Shown: one piece after another, positions 1 through 7,292 of the stretch
Layout: each line of letters begins with the position of its first letter
Position numbering within the stretch: position 1 is the first letter of the stretch
Assembly (NCBI RefSeq): GCF_000382285.1
Contig: NZ_KB907948.1
Coordinates: 1-39,176 of the forward strand
Reading direction: 5' to 3'
DNA: 39,176 bases
From: Solimonas variicoloris DSM 15731
GTDB lineage: Bacteria; Pseudomonadota; Gammaproteobacteria; Nevskiales; Nevskiaceae
Program-made: the position numbers and the translations under genes
The notes under the pieces: model-generated
Database searches by the model: none
What the model saw: the letters and a program-made list of their open reading frames with translations, nothing else
What the model was told of the DNA's origin: nothing

Positions 1-148
1 TGGTCTCGATCGGCGCCGGCAGAATCTCGATCGCCTTGCGCGCCAGTCCCGACACCAAGGCCCAGATCAGCAGCGCGTGAAACACCACCACGCCGCCGAT
101 GCCGATCAGGCGGCGGTTGTGGTCCGGTTGGGCTTGGCCGAGTTGCAT
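1..148 (-). CDS. tonB: Energy transducer TonB, N-terminal part (cut by window edge)
   Basis: The minus strand reads from an ATG at 148 and runs off the window at base 1, giving 49 residues. They form a short charged start (RRL), one hydrophobic span (about residues 16-34, GVVVFHALLIWALV) and then ARKAIEILPAPIET. This is the inner-membrane anchor and start of the periplasmic linker seen in TonB proteins of beta- and some gammaproteobacteria. TonB passes proton-motive energy from ExbB/ExbD to outer-membrane receptors. The anchor carries the membrane His (FHALLIW) typical of the family. The ribosome site is weak (GAGAA). It lies 48 bp downstream of a small exported-protein gene on the same strand and may be co-transcribed with it. 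The C-terminal receptor-binding domain is outside the window, so the call rests on the anchor alone. Confidence 0.7.
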   Translation of the reverse strand, partial: MQLGQAQPDHNRRLIGIGGVVVFHALLIWALVSGLARKAIEILPAPIET

Positions 149-196
149 GGCTGGATTCTCAGAATGTCAGGTTGAATATGGTGGCGCCGCTCGCGC

Positions 197-580
197 TCAG
201 GTCTCGCGCGAGACTTCCACCCGTTGATGCTCGTAGCGCAGCGCCTGCGCGGCGTCAGCGAGCGCGCGATGCGGGGCATCGCCAGGGCGGTGGAAGGCCG
301 CGGCGCGGCCGCGCACGCGTTCGATCTTCCGGGCTGCGAAAGCCGGCGAGCTCGTACGCAGCGACAGCGCCGCGCCGTCGACTGCGGGGTGAAACGGGGA
401 TGATGCGATGATCGCCGTCGGGCTCTGGCGCATAGCGGCACGCGCGGCATCCATCGGCACGCTGGTCGGCACGCTGGCCGCTGCCTCGCCTTCGGCGCGG
501 CGGTCGGTCCACGCACCGGCCGTCATCGCGACCGACACGGCCCACAGCGCCACCACTGTCTGCTTCCGCCACTTCATCAT
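197..580 (-). CDS. Small exported protein of unknown function
   Basis: A 127-residue frame on the minus strand begins MMKWRKQTVVALWAVSVAMT: a positively charged start and a hydrophobic core ending near AGAW, which looks like a Sec signal peptide or membrane anchor. The rest is Ala/Arg-rich with no motif I recognise. The frame opens further upstream to 622, but the signal-peptide-like sequence starts only at the two Met codons at 580 and 577. An AGAG lies 5 and 8 bases ahead of them, so one of these is the likely start. It sits 48 bp upstream of tonB on the same strand. The function is unknown, and the chance that this is not a gene is real because competing frames are open here. Confidence 0.45.
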   Translation of the reverse strand: MMKWRKQTVVALWAVSVAMTAGAWTDRRAEGEAAASVPTSVPMDAARAAMRQSPTAIIASSPFHPAVDGAALSLRTSSPAFAARKIERVRGRAAAFHRPGDAPHRALADAAQALRYEHQRVEVSRET

Positions 581-621
581 CGTTGCTCTGAACATCCTCA
601 CGAGAGGCATTCGACTACGCA

Positions 622-1310
622 TCCGTCACGGCGGCACACACGCACCGCCCTGTTGCCTCGCACGTCCCTTGGGCCCCTCGCGCTGAAGCGGTGTCGTCAT
701 AGCGAGATTCATGCCATCGATCACTTCTTCGGCGGCGCTTCGAGCCCGGCGCCGGCGTCGAGCACGAACCGGGCGCCTTCAGCATCGGAAGCGGCCAGGC
801 CAGGCGACATGGGGTATTTGCCGTTGAGCGATAACGCGGCGCGTGCGTCGCGTCGAGACGCGCGCTTCTTCACCGCCAGCGCGAAGCCGAACCACTGTTG
901 ACCGCGGCAGCGCCTGCCGATCCGGATCGATTGGCGCCGCCGATCCGCACCGCGAACGGCGGCACGCCTGCGCGATGGTGCGTGCGCGATTCGCCCGACG
1001 GCGCGCGAAGAAAGAATCCGCAGGCCACCGCCGGCGTGCACGGCGTCGAGCGCGGCGGCGCCGAACAGTCGTACGCACCATCGGCGGCGGCTCCATAAGG
1101 TGTGGACGTGTCGACAACAGACCGGGCGGCCGCGGCAGATACCTCGCCGACGATGCGCCTCGCCGCTCGCGCACCAGATTGAGCTCCTGCGCACCACCAT
1201 GCGGCGCTGCGGCGAGTATCGCCCGCCATGCGCTCGGCCAGCACAGCCAGCGTGCGTGCACTGCGGTCCCGGCCGGCAGCGGCCGTCGGGCCTGCTCGCC
1301 GGCACGCAAG
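622..1310. other. About 690 bp without a convincing gene
   Basis: Several frames are open in this GC-rich stretch but none shows a start with a ribosome site or a recognisable domain. The most gene-like piece is on the minus strand ending at the stop at 721-723. Its last residues (GKYPMSPGLAASD to APPKK) have plausible coding composition, but upstream the natural-looking sequence moves to another minus frame (about 870-1300, with PRSTPCTPAVACGFF). This would fit a decayed, frameshifted gene. I cannot name it. Confidence 0.4.
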
Positions 1311-1406
1311 AACGCACGAACGCACGAACGCACGAACGCACGAACGCACGAACGCACGAACGCACGAACGCACGAACGCACGAACGCACGAACGCACGAA
1401 CGCACG
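1311..1406. repeat. Octanucleotide tandem repeat, (AACGCACG) x 12
   Basis: Exactly twelve perfect head-to-tail copies of the 8-bp unit AACGCACG fill 96 bp, followed by a single A of a thirteenth. The unit contains no T, and neither strand can form a stop codon inside the array, so all six frames stay open through it. Because 8 is not a multiple of 3, each gain or loss of a unit would shift the frame of anything reading across. The perfect identity of the copies suggests recent expansion by slippage. The array lies about 180-280 bp upstream of the xdhC-like gene, in a stretch with no confident gene. Confidence 0.95.
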
Positions 1407-1582
1407 AGGATGCGACGACCCTGGCCTTGCCCGCGGATCGCGCAAAAGGAGACTGAGCCTGCCCCGGACGCCGCTGCGAGCGCCCGCGCTATGATGCGCC
1501 GACCCGCCTGCCGCGCCATGAAACGGCTGCCATGCCGATGTCCGCCGTATCTCAGCGACGCGCCGTCACCGGACGACCGAAT

Positions 1583-2578
1583 ATGGATGCCCTCGCGCAA
1601 CGAAGCGCGCCCGCCCCGAGCTGCGACTGGCCGGACTGGCCAGCCTACGGCCTCATCGACGATCTGCTGCCGACGCTGGAGCGCTGGGCCGCCGACGGCC
1701 GCCGCTGCGCGCTCGCCACGCTGGTCCGCATCAGCGGCTCCTCGCCGCGCCCGCTCGGCAGCGAGATGGCGATCGACGAGCGCGGCGAGTGCGTCGGCTA
1801 CGTCTCCGGCGGCTGTGTCGAGGCGGCGGTCGCCGCCGAGGCGCTGGCGGTGCTCGCCGACGGCCGGCCGCGTCTGCTCGACTACGGTGCCGGCAGTCCG
1901 GTGCTCGACATCCAGCTCAGCTGCGGCGGCCGCATCGGCATCTACGTGCGCGAACTCGCCGCGCCGCGCGCCTACGTCGCGCGCCTGCGCGAGGCGCGCG
2001 CGCGACGCCGGCCACTGTACGCGCTGACCGATCTCGGCAGCGGCGCGATGCAGCTCGCCGACGCCGAACCCGAATTCGCCGACGGCCGTTTCGTGCGCGA
2101 GCACCAGCCGCCACTGCGCCTGATCGCGGTCGGCGCGGATCCGGTGACGCTGGCGCTCGCCTACCTGGCGCCGCAGATGGGCATCGAGACCGTGCTGCTG
2201 CGTCCGCTCGGGCCGGAAGCGCCGCCGCCCGGCGCGAACCTGCTGCACTACGACCGCCGCCCGCTCGCCGCCGCGCTCGCCGGCCTGCACCTCGACGCGC
2301 GCTGCGCGGTCTACACGCTGACCCACGACGCCGAGGCCGACCACGCGGTGCTGGCGGCGGCGCTGCGCTCGCCGGCCTATTGCGTCGGCGCGCTCGGCAG
2401 CCGGCGCAAGGCCGAGCTGCGCCGCGCACAGCTGCGGGCCGAGGGCATCGCCGAGGCCCGCATCGCCGAGCTGCGCTCGCCGGCCGGGCTGTATCTGGCC
2501 GGCAGCGGCGCGCACGCGCCGCAGCAGATCGCGCTGTCGATCGTCGGCGAGATGCTGGCCGCCGTGCCGCGCGCCTGA
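1583..2578 (+). CDS. XdhC-family molybdenum cofactor maturation protein
   Basis: The 331-residue product matches the XdhC/CoxI family, cytosolic proteins that bind molybdenum cofactor, promote its sulfuration and hand it to xanthine dehydrogenase-type hydroxylases. The XdhC N-terminal domain covers roughly residues 30-100, with ISGSSPRPLGSEM and the SGGCVE motif (75-80). The Rossmann-like C-terminal domain begins near LRLIAVGADPV (about 178) and contains YTLTHD (244-249) and VGALGSRRK (268-276). The start is uncertain: in-frame ATGs lie at 1532, 1538 and 1583. I prefer 1583 because family members begin close to the first domain; a TATGAT hexamer at 1490-1495 could be the -10 box. The stop is 2 bp before the mocA-like gene, so the two are co-translated. 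No dehydrogenase structural genes are in the window. Confidence 0.88.
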   Translation: MDALAQRSAPAPSCDWPDWPAYGLIDDLLPTLERWAADGRRCALATLVRISGSSPRPLGSEMAIDERGECVGYVSGGCVEAAVAAEALAVLADGRPRLLDYGAGSPVLDIQLSCGGRIGIYVRELAAPRAYVARLREARARRRPLYALTDLGSGAMQLADAEPEFADGRFVREHQPPLRLIAVGADPVTLALAYLAPQMGIETVLLRPLGPEAPPPGANLLHYDRRPLAAALAGLHLDARCAVYTLTHDAEADHAVLAAALRSPAYCVGALGSRRKAELRRAQLRAEGIAEARIAELRSPAGLYLAGSGAHAPQQIALSIVGEMLAAVPRA

Positions 2579-2580
2579 CC

Positions 2581-3198
2581 GTGGCGCGGATCGGGCTCGT
2601 CGTCCTCGCCGCCGGTCGCGCGCGCCGCTTCGGCGGCGGCCACAAGCTGCTCGCCGCGCTGCGTGGCACGCCGCTGCTGTGGCACGCGCTGGACGCGGCC
2701 TGTGCGGCGCCGGCGCGGCCGCTCGTCATCGTCGTCGGCCATCGCCAGCACGCGATCCGCGCGACGCTGGCGCGCTTCCGCCGCGCGCGCCGTGGCGCGC
2801 CGCCATGGCGCGTCGTCTACAACCCGCATCACGCCACCGGCATGGCCAGCTCGCTGCAGGCCGGGCTCGCCGCCCTGCCCGCGTCCTGCGCCGGCGCCGT
2901 CGTGCTGCTCGGCGACATGCCCGACGTCCGCGCCGCGACGATCGCGCGCCTGTGCGCGGCCTACGCGCCCGGCGCCGCCGCCGTCGTGCCGCTCAGCGCG
3001 GGCCGGCGCGGCAACCCGGTGCTGCTCGGCCGGCCGCTGTTCGCCGCCGTCGCCGGCCTGCGTGGCGACGAAGGGGCGCGCCGTCTGCTGGCGCGCGCGG
3101 CGGAGGTGCGCACGGTCGAGGTGCCGCGCGGCGGCTTCGCCGACGTCGACACGCGCAGCGACTGGCGGCGCGCGCGGGCGCAGGCGCGGCGGCGCTGA
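2581..3198 (+). CDS. MocA-like molybdenum cofactor nucleotidyltransferase
   Basis: This 205-residue protein starts at a GTG 2 bp after the upstream stop, a classic coupled arrangement. It belongs to the MobA-like NTP transferase family. MocA joins CTP to molybdopterin to give the cytosine dinucleotide form of the cofactor used by xanthine-dehydrogenase-type enzymes. Visible motifs are the nucleotide-binding LAAGRARRFGGGHKL (9-23), the acceptor loop around ATGMASSLQAG (85-96), the metal-binding GDMPDV (111-116), RGNPVL (143-148) and GDEGAR (162-167). Together with the XdhC-like neighbour this is a maturation pair for a molybdenum hydroxylase encoded elsewhere, plausibly a purine-oxidising one given the purine genes at the other end of the window. 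The exact nucleotide used (CTP or GTP) cannot be read with certainty. Confidence 0.87.
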   Translation: MARIGLVVLAAGRARRFGGGHKLLAALRGTPLLWHALDAACAAPARPLVIVVGHRQHAIRATLARFRRARRGAPPWRVVYNPHHATGMASSLQAGLAALPASCAGAVVLLGDMPDVRAATIARLCAAYAPGAAAVVPLSAGRRGNPVLLGRPLFAAVAGLRGDEGARRLLARAAEVRTVEVPRGGFADVDTRSDWRRARAQARRR

Positions 3199-3397
3199 CG
3201 AAGCCAGTAGCGCCGCCCGGGCAAGCCGGACAGTGCCGTGATCGCGCGGCGTGGCGAATCTGCGCGCGCGGCTTGCGCCGGTCAGCCTCGCCGCGGCCGT
3301 TCCGCGCCACTCCGCGCTCCGGCGCCGGCGCGCCCGGCACGCGCCGCGCACAGCAGGCTGGCCGGCGCCGCGCGCAGCGGCATCTGCCGCCTGTGCC

Positions 3398-5842
3398 TCA
3401 GACGCCGCAGCCCTTGAGCACGAACGGATCGCTGAGACCGCTGTACGGGCCGTCCTTGCTGCCGGCCTCGTAGCGGATGCGGTAAGTGCCCGGCGCGGTG
3501 CCGGCCGGCACCTGCCACTCGATCAGCGCCTCGTCGGTCTGCGAACCGTTCTTGACGATCGTCATCTTCGTCCACCAGCTGTCGTCGGTGGCGACGACCT
3601 GCCAGCCCTCGCCGACCTGACGCTCGATGTAGAAGTAGCTCTGGCCGTGGCGCATGTCGTTGCGCGGGTTGGCGGCGTAGAACCGGGCGCTGACCGTCAG
3701 GCGCTCGTCCTTCGTCATCTGGTACTCGGGCTGCGGCTGCAGCGTGACCTCGCCGTACGACGCGCCGCTCGGCAGGCGGCTGTCGGCAGTCGACAGCAGC
3801 AGGTGGAAGAACAGCAGCGGCGTGTGGTCTTCGTAGCGCGCCGCCTGATACGGACTCTGCGCCGGCTTGCCGTCGCGCAGGTTCTTCGCCAGCCGCGCCG
3901 TTTCCTGGATCACCGCGTCGAGCGTCCACGGTCCGAACACCGTCGAGGCGCCCTCGTAGTTCTGTGCCGAGTACTCCTCGCGCGTCGTCAGGTAGTGGAT
4001 GTAGGTGTTCGACAGGCCGCCGATCACCGCGTAGTCGATGCCGGCGTCCTGCAGCACATCGAGCACGGCGTCGCGCAGGCGACGGCCGGACGTGGTCGTC
4101 ACCTCCCACGGCAGCGAGATGATCGCGAGGTTGCCGAGCGTGATCATCTGGAACGGAATCACCTTCGGCTGCAGCTGCAGCAGCGACAGATCGCCGAGAC
4201 CGACGACCAGCGGGATCGCGACCGGCTTTTCCATCTGGCAGGCGTAGCCGAGCAGCGCGAACGCCGGGTTGTAGCAGCCGACTGGCTCGATCAGCGTCGA
4301 CGGCAGCGCGCCCTGCGTCAGGCCGGTGAAGGTGTCATTCAGGTACTGCGTCAGGAACGGCAGCAGCTGATCGTCGCTCATCGGACAGGCGGCGCCTTCG
4401 GTGAACGGACCGCGGCCGTCCTCGGCACCGCCGGCGAACGAAATGCCGAGCGCCGGATTGCAGGTCTGCTGGCCGCCGATCGTCGGCATCAGCGCATCCG
4501 GATAGGTCTTCGGCTGCTCGACGACGACGCCGCTCATGTCGATCGGGACATGGATCGCCTTGACCTCGCCGTGCAGCTTCTCCCTGGCGTCGTCCCAGAG
4601 CTGGCGCGCGTGGTGATACTGCTTGTAGCCGGAGATCATCGCGCTTTCGTAATCGTCGCGACCGCCGCCGCGCTGCGTCCAGGCGTCGCTGTCGCGCGAA
4701 TGCAGCTCCTTCTCGCTCAGGTCCATCATGAACGGATTCGGCGAGGCATCGCCCTCGTCGGACTGGAAGAAGCCGGCGATGAAGCCGCCTTGCGGGTAGA
4801 CGCCCTGCGCGAAATCCTGCTCGAAGCGCTGCGCCGCGTAGCCCTTGTTGTCGCCCGACAGCAGCGTGTGCGTCTGGCCGATCGAGGTGCCGTGGATCGC
4901 GTACCAGTTCAGCATGCCGACCGGCGTGCCGTCGTCGCGCTGCAGCTTGAGCAGCGTCATCATGCGGTTGGTCGCGACTTCGCGGCCGCTGGTGTCGACG
5001 AAGCGCGCACGTTCCTCTTCCGGGTTCTTCGCGTAGGCCGGCGGCGAGCGGTTGAAGTTGGTGTCGAGCAGCTCGGACTTGGCCATGCGGATCGGGCCCG
5101 GCGTCGCCACCATCAAGCTGCGGTGCGCCTGCTGGATCGCGTCGAACACGCCGTTCACCGCCGCCTCGTACGACTGCTGGTCGAAGCCGAGCGCGAACAC
5201 GTTGGCGAGGTCGTAGTGCGCCTGGCCGCCGGCGCTGGAATGCGTGTGCGTCGCCGAGATCATGACGTTGTCCATCGTCCAGTAGTCGGACAGATGGTCC
5301 TCGGTGTCGGCGGCGATGCGCGCCATCACGCCGAACTTGATCGAGTCGAACGACAGGCCGTTGTCGATCGTCACCAGCATCGCGTAGCCCTTGCGGCCGC
5401 CGCACTCCGACGAGAAAGCGAAGGCGCGCGCGTGCTCGCGCGTGTGCAGGCCGGTCGAAACCTGGGACGGATCGGCGTAGCCGAGCTGCTCCTCGCCGAG
5501 CGCCGGACCGGTGATGTCGCCGACGCCGGCGCCGTAGCGGAAGCTGGTGTTGTTCTCGCAGCCGCCGCCGTTGAGCACGGCGTCCGATGCACGCGGCGCG
5601 CGGCGCGCGGCGTAGTGCGAAAGGTCGGCCAGCGGCCGATCGGCGTCGGCGCGCTTGACGCCGAGAATCTGCGTCTCGTCGAGCTGCCCGATCTGGCAGC
5701 TCGCGCCCGCCTCGCTGACCGCCGACGGCGAACTGCTGCCGCAGGCCGCAAGGCCGAGCAGCGTGGCCATCGCCAGCGCCGTACCGCCGATGCCGTGCCA
5801 GCGGACCATGCCGAGGGTCCGCGCCCCGATGCTTGCGTTCAT
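3398..5842 (-). CDS. Neutral ceramidase, lipoprotein
   Basis: The 814-residue product is a neutral/alkaline non-lysosomal ceramidase, which hydrolyses ceramide to a sphingoid base and a fatty acid. The start at 5842 follows a GGGGAAGGGG purine run and opens a lipoprotein signal with lipobox LAAC (Cys34), so the enzyme is membrane-anchored facing the periplasm or surface. The catalytic domain shows VGDITGP (108-113), the metal-binding THTHSSAGG (198-206), IHGTS (His317), the serine nucleophile in DEGDASPN (Ser367), the zinc ligand Glu580 in LPWEVTTTSGRRL (most family members have PGE) and Tyr614 before TTREEY with EGASTVFGPWT. The C-terminal immunoglobulin-like domain ends at FVLKGCGV. It is convergent with mocA and 455 bp from the YCF48 gene. 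A 57-bp element 119-175 bp upstream of the ATG is nearly repeated upstream of the DUF1329 operon. Pseudomonas aeruginosa ceramidase is known to be induced by sphingosine. Confidence 0.95.
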   Translation of the reverse strand: MNASIGARTLGMVRWHGIGGTALAMATLLGLAACGSSSPSAVSEAGASCQIGQLDETQILGVKRADADRPLADLSHYAARRAPRASDAVLNGGGCENNTSFRYGAGVGDITGPALGEEQLGYADPSQVSTGLHTREHARAFAFSSECGGRKGYAMLVTIDNGLSFDSIKFGVMARIAADTEDHLSDYWTMDNVMISATHTHSSAGGQAHYDLANVFALGFDQQSYEAAVNGVFDAIQQAHRSLMVATPGPIRMAKSELLDTNFNRSPPAYAKNPEEERARFVDTSGREVATNRMMTLLKLQRDDGTPVGMLNWYAIHGTSIGQTHTLLSGDNKGYAAQRFEQDFAQGVYPQGGFIAGFFQSDEGDASPNPFMMDLSEKELHSRDSDAWTQRGGGRDDYESAMISGYKQYHHARQLWDDAREKLHGEVKAIHVPIDMSGVVVEQPKTYPDALMPTIGGQQTCNPALGISFAGGAEDGRGPFTEGAACPMSDDQLLPFLTQYLNDTFTGLTQGALPSTLIEPVGCYNPAFALLGYACQMEKPVAIPLVVGLGDLSLLQLQPKVIPFQMITLGNLAIISLPWEVTTTSGRRLRDAVLDVLQDAGIDYAVIGGLSNTYIHYLTTREEYSAQNYEGASTVFGPWTLDAVIQETARLAKNLRDGKPAQSPYQAARYEDHTPLLFFHLLLSTADSRLPSGASYGEVTLQPQPEYQMTKDERLTVSARFYAANPRNDMRHGQSYFYIERQVGEGWQVVATDDSWWTKMTIVKNGSQTDEALIEWQVPAGTAPGTYRIRYEAGSKDGPYSGLSDPFVLKGCGV

Positions 5843-5960
5843 CCCCTTCCCCGTATGCTGCGAATGCTGCGCCGGCAATCCCGCGCCGGCCTTGCGGCCG
5901 TGCCCGACGCCGATCGCGACGGCCATCGTTTGCGGTGAAGGCCGGTCGCACGCGCCCGGG

Positions 5961-6017
5961 GCACGGTGACGGCAATGTGACAATTCGCACCCGTCACGCT
6001 CTTGACATCTGGCGCCA
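5961..6017. promoter_or_regulatory. Two-arm inverted-repeat operator upstream of the ceramidase gene
   Basis: The left arm (5961-5981, core TGACGGCAATGTGAC at 5967-5981) and right arm (6001-6017, CTTGACATCTGGCGCCA) are separated by 19 bp. The right arm read on the other strand, TGGCGCCAGATGTCA, resembles the left arm, so this is a widely spaced dyad. The same two arms with the same 19-bp gap occur at 14134-14190: 19/21 identity in the left arm, 15/17 in the right, 8/19 in between. The match of both arms and spacing argues for one dimeric or AraC-like regulator acting at both promoters. No regulator gene is adjacent. Confidence 0.7.
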
Positions 6018-6023
6018 TATTTT

Positions 6024-6037
6024 GCGTACGCGTACGC
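6024..6037. repeat. 14-bp perfect palindrome GCGTACGCGTACGC
   Basis: A perfect palindrome lies 7 bp beyond the right arm of the operator, further from the ceramidase start, next to a short A/T patch (ATATTTT). It may be part of the same control region or chance in GC-rich DNA. The copy upstream of the DUF1329 operon lacks it. Confidence 0.5.
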
Positions 6038-6152
6038 GGACCGTCGGGTTGCCGCGGCGCGCGACCATGCGCGCGCGGCCGCGCGCCGGCGACGCATCCG
6101 GAACACGAGGGGGCGGCGACAGAAAGATCGGCGGCGTGCAGCGGGTGCGCCG

Positions 6153-6230
6153 GGCACACCGCTCAAACGCGCTGTTCAGGCGCACTGATCAAACGCGCTA
6201 CTCGGGCGCACTGCTCGAGCGCGCCGGTCC
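6153..6230. repeat. Three imperfect 26-bp tandem repeats
   Basis: Three consecutive 26-bp units (6153-6178, 6179-6204, 6205-6230) share the pattern GGCRCACYGMTCRARCGCGCY. Units 1 and 2 share TCAAACGCGCT exactly; unit 3 has TCGAGCGCGCC. They lie 68 bp beyond the YCF48 stop codon and about 310 bp upstream of the ceramidase start. Neither neighbouring gene covers them. Clustered binding sites or simple tandem duplication are both possible. Confidence 0.75.
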
Positions 6231-6297
6231 GGGGATACGGCGAAGGCGGCGCCGCGACGCAACGCCGGGCGCGGCGCGGTGCGGTGCGGCAGGCGCG

Positions 6298-7290
6298 TCA
6301 GGGCGACGCGAGCACGCCCTTGTCGCCGAACAGCAGCGGTGCGCCGGCGCTGCCCTCGGCGAGCGCCGCGAGCGCGGCGCGGTCGGCCCGCTGCTGCAGC
6401 ACGAATGCGGTCGCGCCGGCATCGCGCACGAGCACCGTGCCGCCGAGACCGGCGACCACGGCACGGCCGTCGCCGAAGCGCGCGACCGCGGTCAGCGACT
6501 GGTCGGTGCCGCTGGTGATCTCCTGCCAGCTCAGGCCGTCGTCAGCGCTCTCGAACAGGTGGCCGCGCATGCCGGCCATCAGCCAGCGGCCGTCACCGAG
6601 CGCCGCGCCGGCCCAGAACGAGCCGGGATTCGTGGTCTGGATCTCCTGCCAGCTGGCGCCGCCGTCGGTCGAGCGGAACACCACGCCGGACTCGGCGGCG
6701 GTGAACAGCGGTGCGCCACGCCCGCCGAAGATCGCGAACAGGTGGCGGTCGGTGCGCGTGCCGCCGGCGATCGTCAGCGGCGCCCAGGTCTTGCCGCCGT
6801 CGGCGGTCTGGATCGCGAGTCCGAACAGGCCGACCGCGAAACCGCGCTGCGCGTCCTCGAAATGAATCGCGAACAGCACCTTGTCGCCGTCGACGTCGCG
6901 GTGCTGCAGCGTCCAGGTCTCGCCGCCGTCGGCGGTCGCCAGCACCACGCCGTCGTGACCGGCGGCCCAGCCGTGCTGCGCATCGACGAAGCTCAGCGAA
7001 GTCAGCAGCACCTGCACCGGCACCGCCGTCGCCTGGCGGAAGCTGCGGCCGTCGTCGTCGGACAGCAGGATCACGCCGTGGTCGCCGGCCGCGATCAGGC
7101 GCCGGCCGGCGCGCGTCACCGCCAGCAGCGGCGTCTGCGTTGCGGCGGCGACCCGGACCGCGGCCTGCGGGCCGAGCGCCTGCGGCTCGGCGGCGGTCGC
7201 GGCGGCGGCAGAAGTCGCGGCGACGGCGGACAGGATCAGGCCGAGCGCGAGGCGCGGCGCACGCAGGCGGGTCGGAATCGTGGCGGGCAT
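6298..7290 (-). CDS. YCF48/BNR-repeat exported beta-propeller protein
   Basis: The 330-residue product begins at an ATG 2 bp beyond the preceding gene's stop (TGAACATG), so its translation is probably coupled. A signal peptide ends near residue 34 (ATSAAAATAAEP). The rest is a beta-propeller of the photosystem II stability factor Ycf48 type, with repeated blade motifs ATADGGETW, QTADGGKTW, STDGGASW and SADDGLSW. In bacteria without photosystems such proteins occur next to DUF1302, DUF1329 and RND/MMPL genes, often in clusters for sterol, terpene or fatty-acid use, and their biochemical role is not established. It is the last gene of the five-gene operon here and would act in the periplasm, perhaps as an assembly or cargo factor for the barrel and pump. 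Confidence 0.88.
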   Translation of the reverse strand: MPATIPTRLRAPRLALGLILSAVAATSAAAATAAEPQALGPQAAVRVAAATQTPLLAVTRAGRRLIAAGDHGVILLSDDDGRSFRQATAVPVQVLLTSLSFVDAQHGWAAGHDGVVLATADGGETWTLQHRDVDGDKVLFAIHFEDAQRGFAVGLFGLAIQTADGGKTWAPLTIAGGTRTDRHLFAIFGGRGAPLFTAAESGVVFRSTDGGASWQEIQTTNPGSFWAGAALGDGRWLMAGMRGHLFESADDGLSWQEITSGTDQSLTAVARFGDGRAVVAGLGGTVLVRDAGATAFVLQQRADRAALAALAEGSAGAPLLFGDKGVLASP

Positions 7291-7292
7291 GT

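Noticed and set aside
1311-1406. Octamer array as a CRISPR
   Set aside because: There are no spacers between copies, the unit is 8 bp and no cas genes are nearby.
1228-1494. Plus-strand frames encoding repeated NARTHERT peptide as a repeat protein
   Set aside because: The peptide repeat is only the translation of the octamer array. The flanks show no start with a ribosome site and no domain.
3251-5938. 895-residue open frame opposite the ceramidase
   Set aside because: It shows no domain, and the ceramidase motifs on the other strand are unambiguous.
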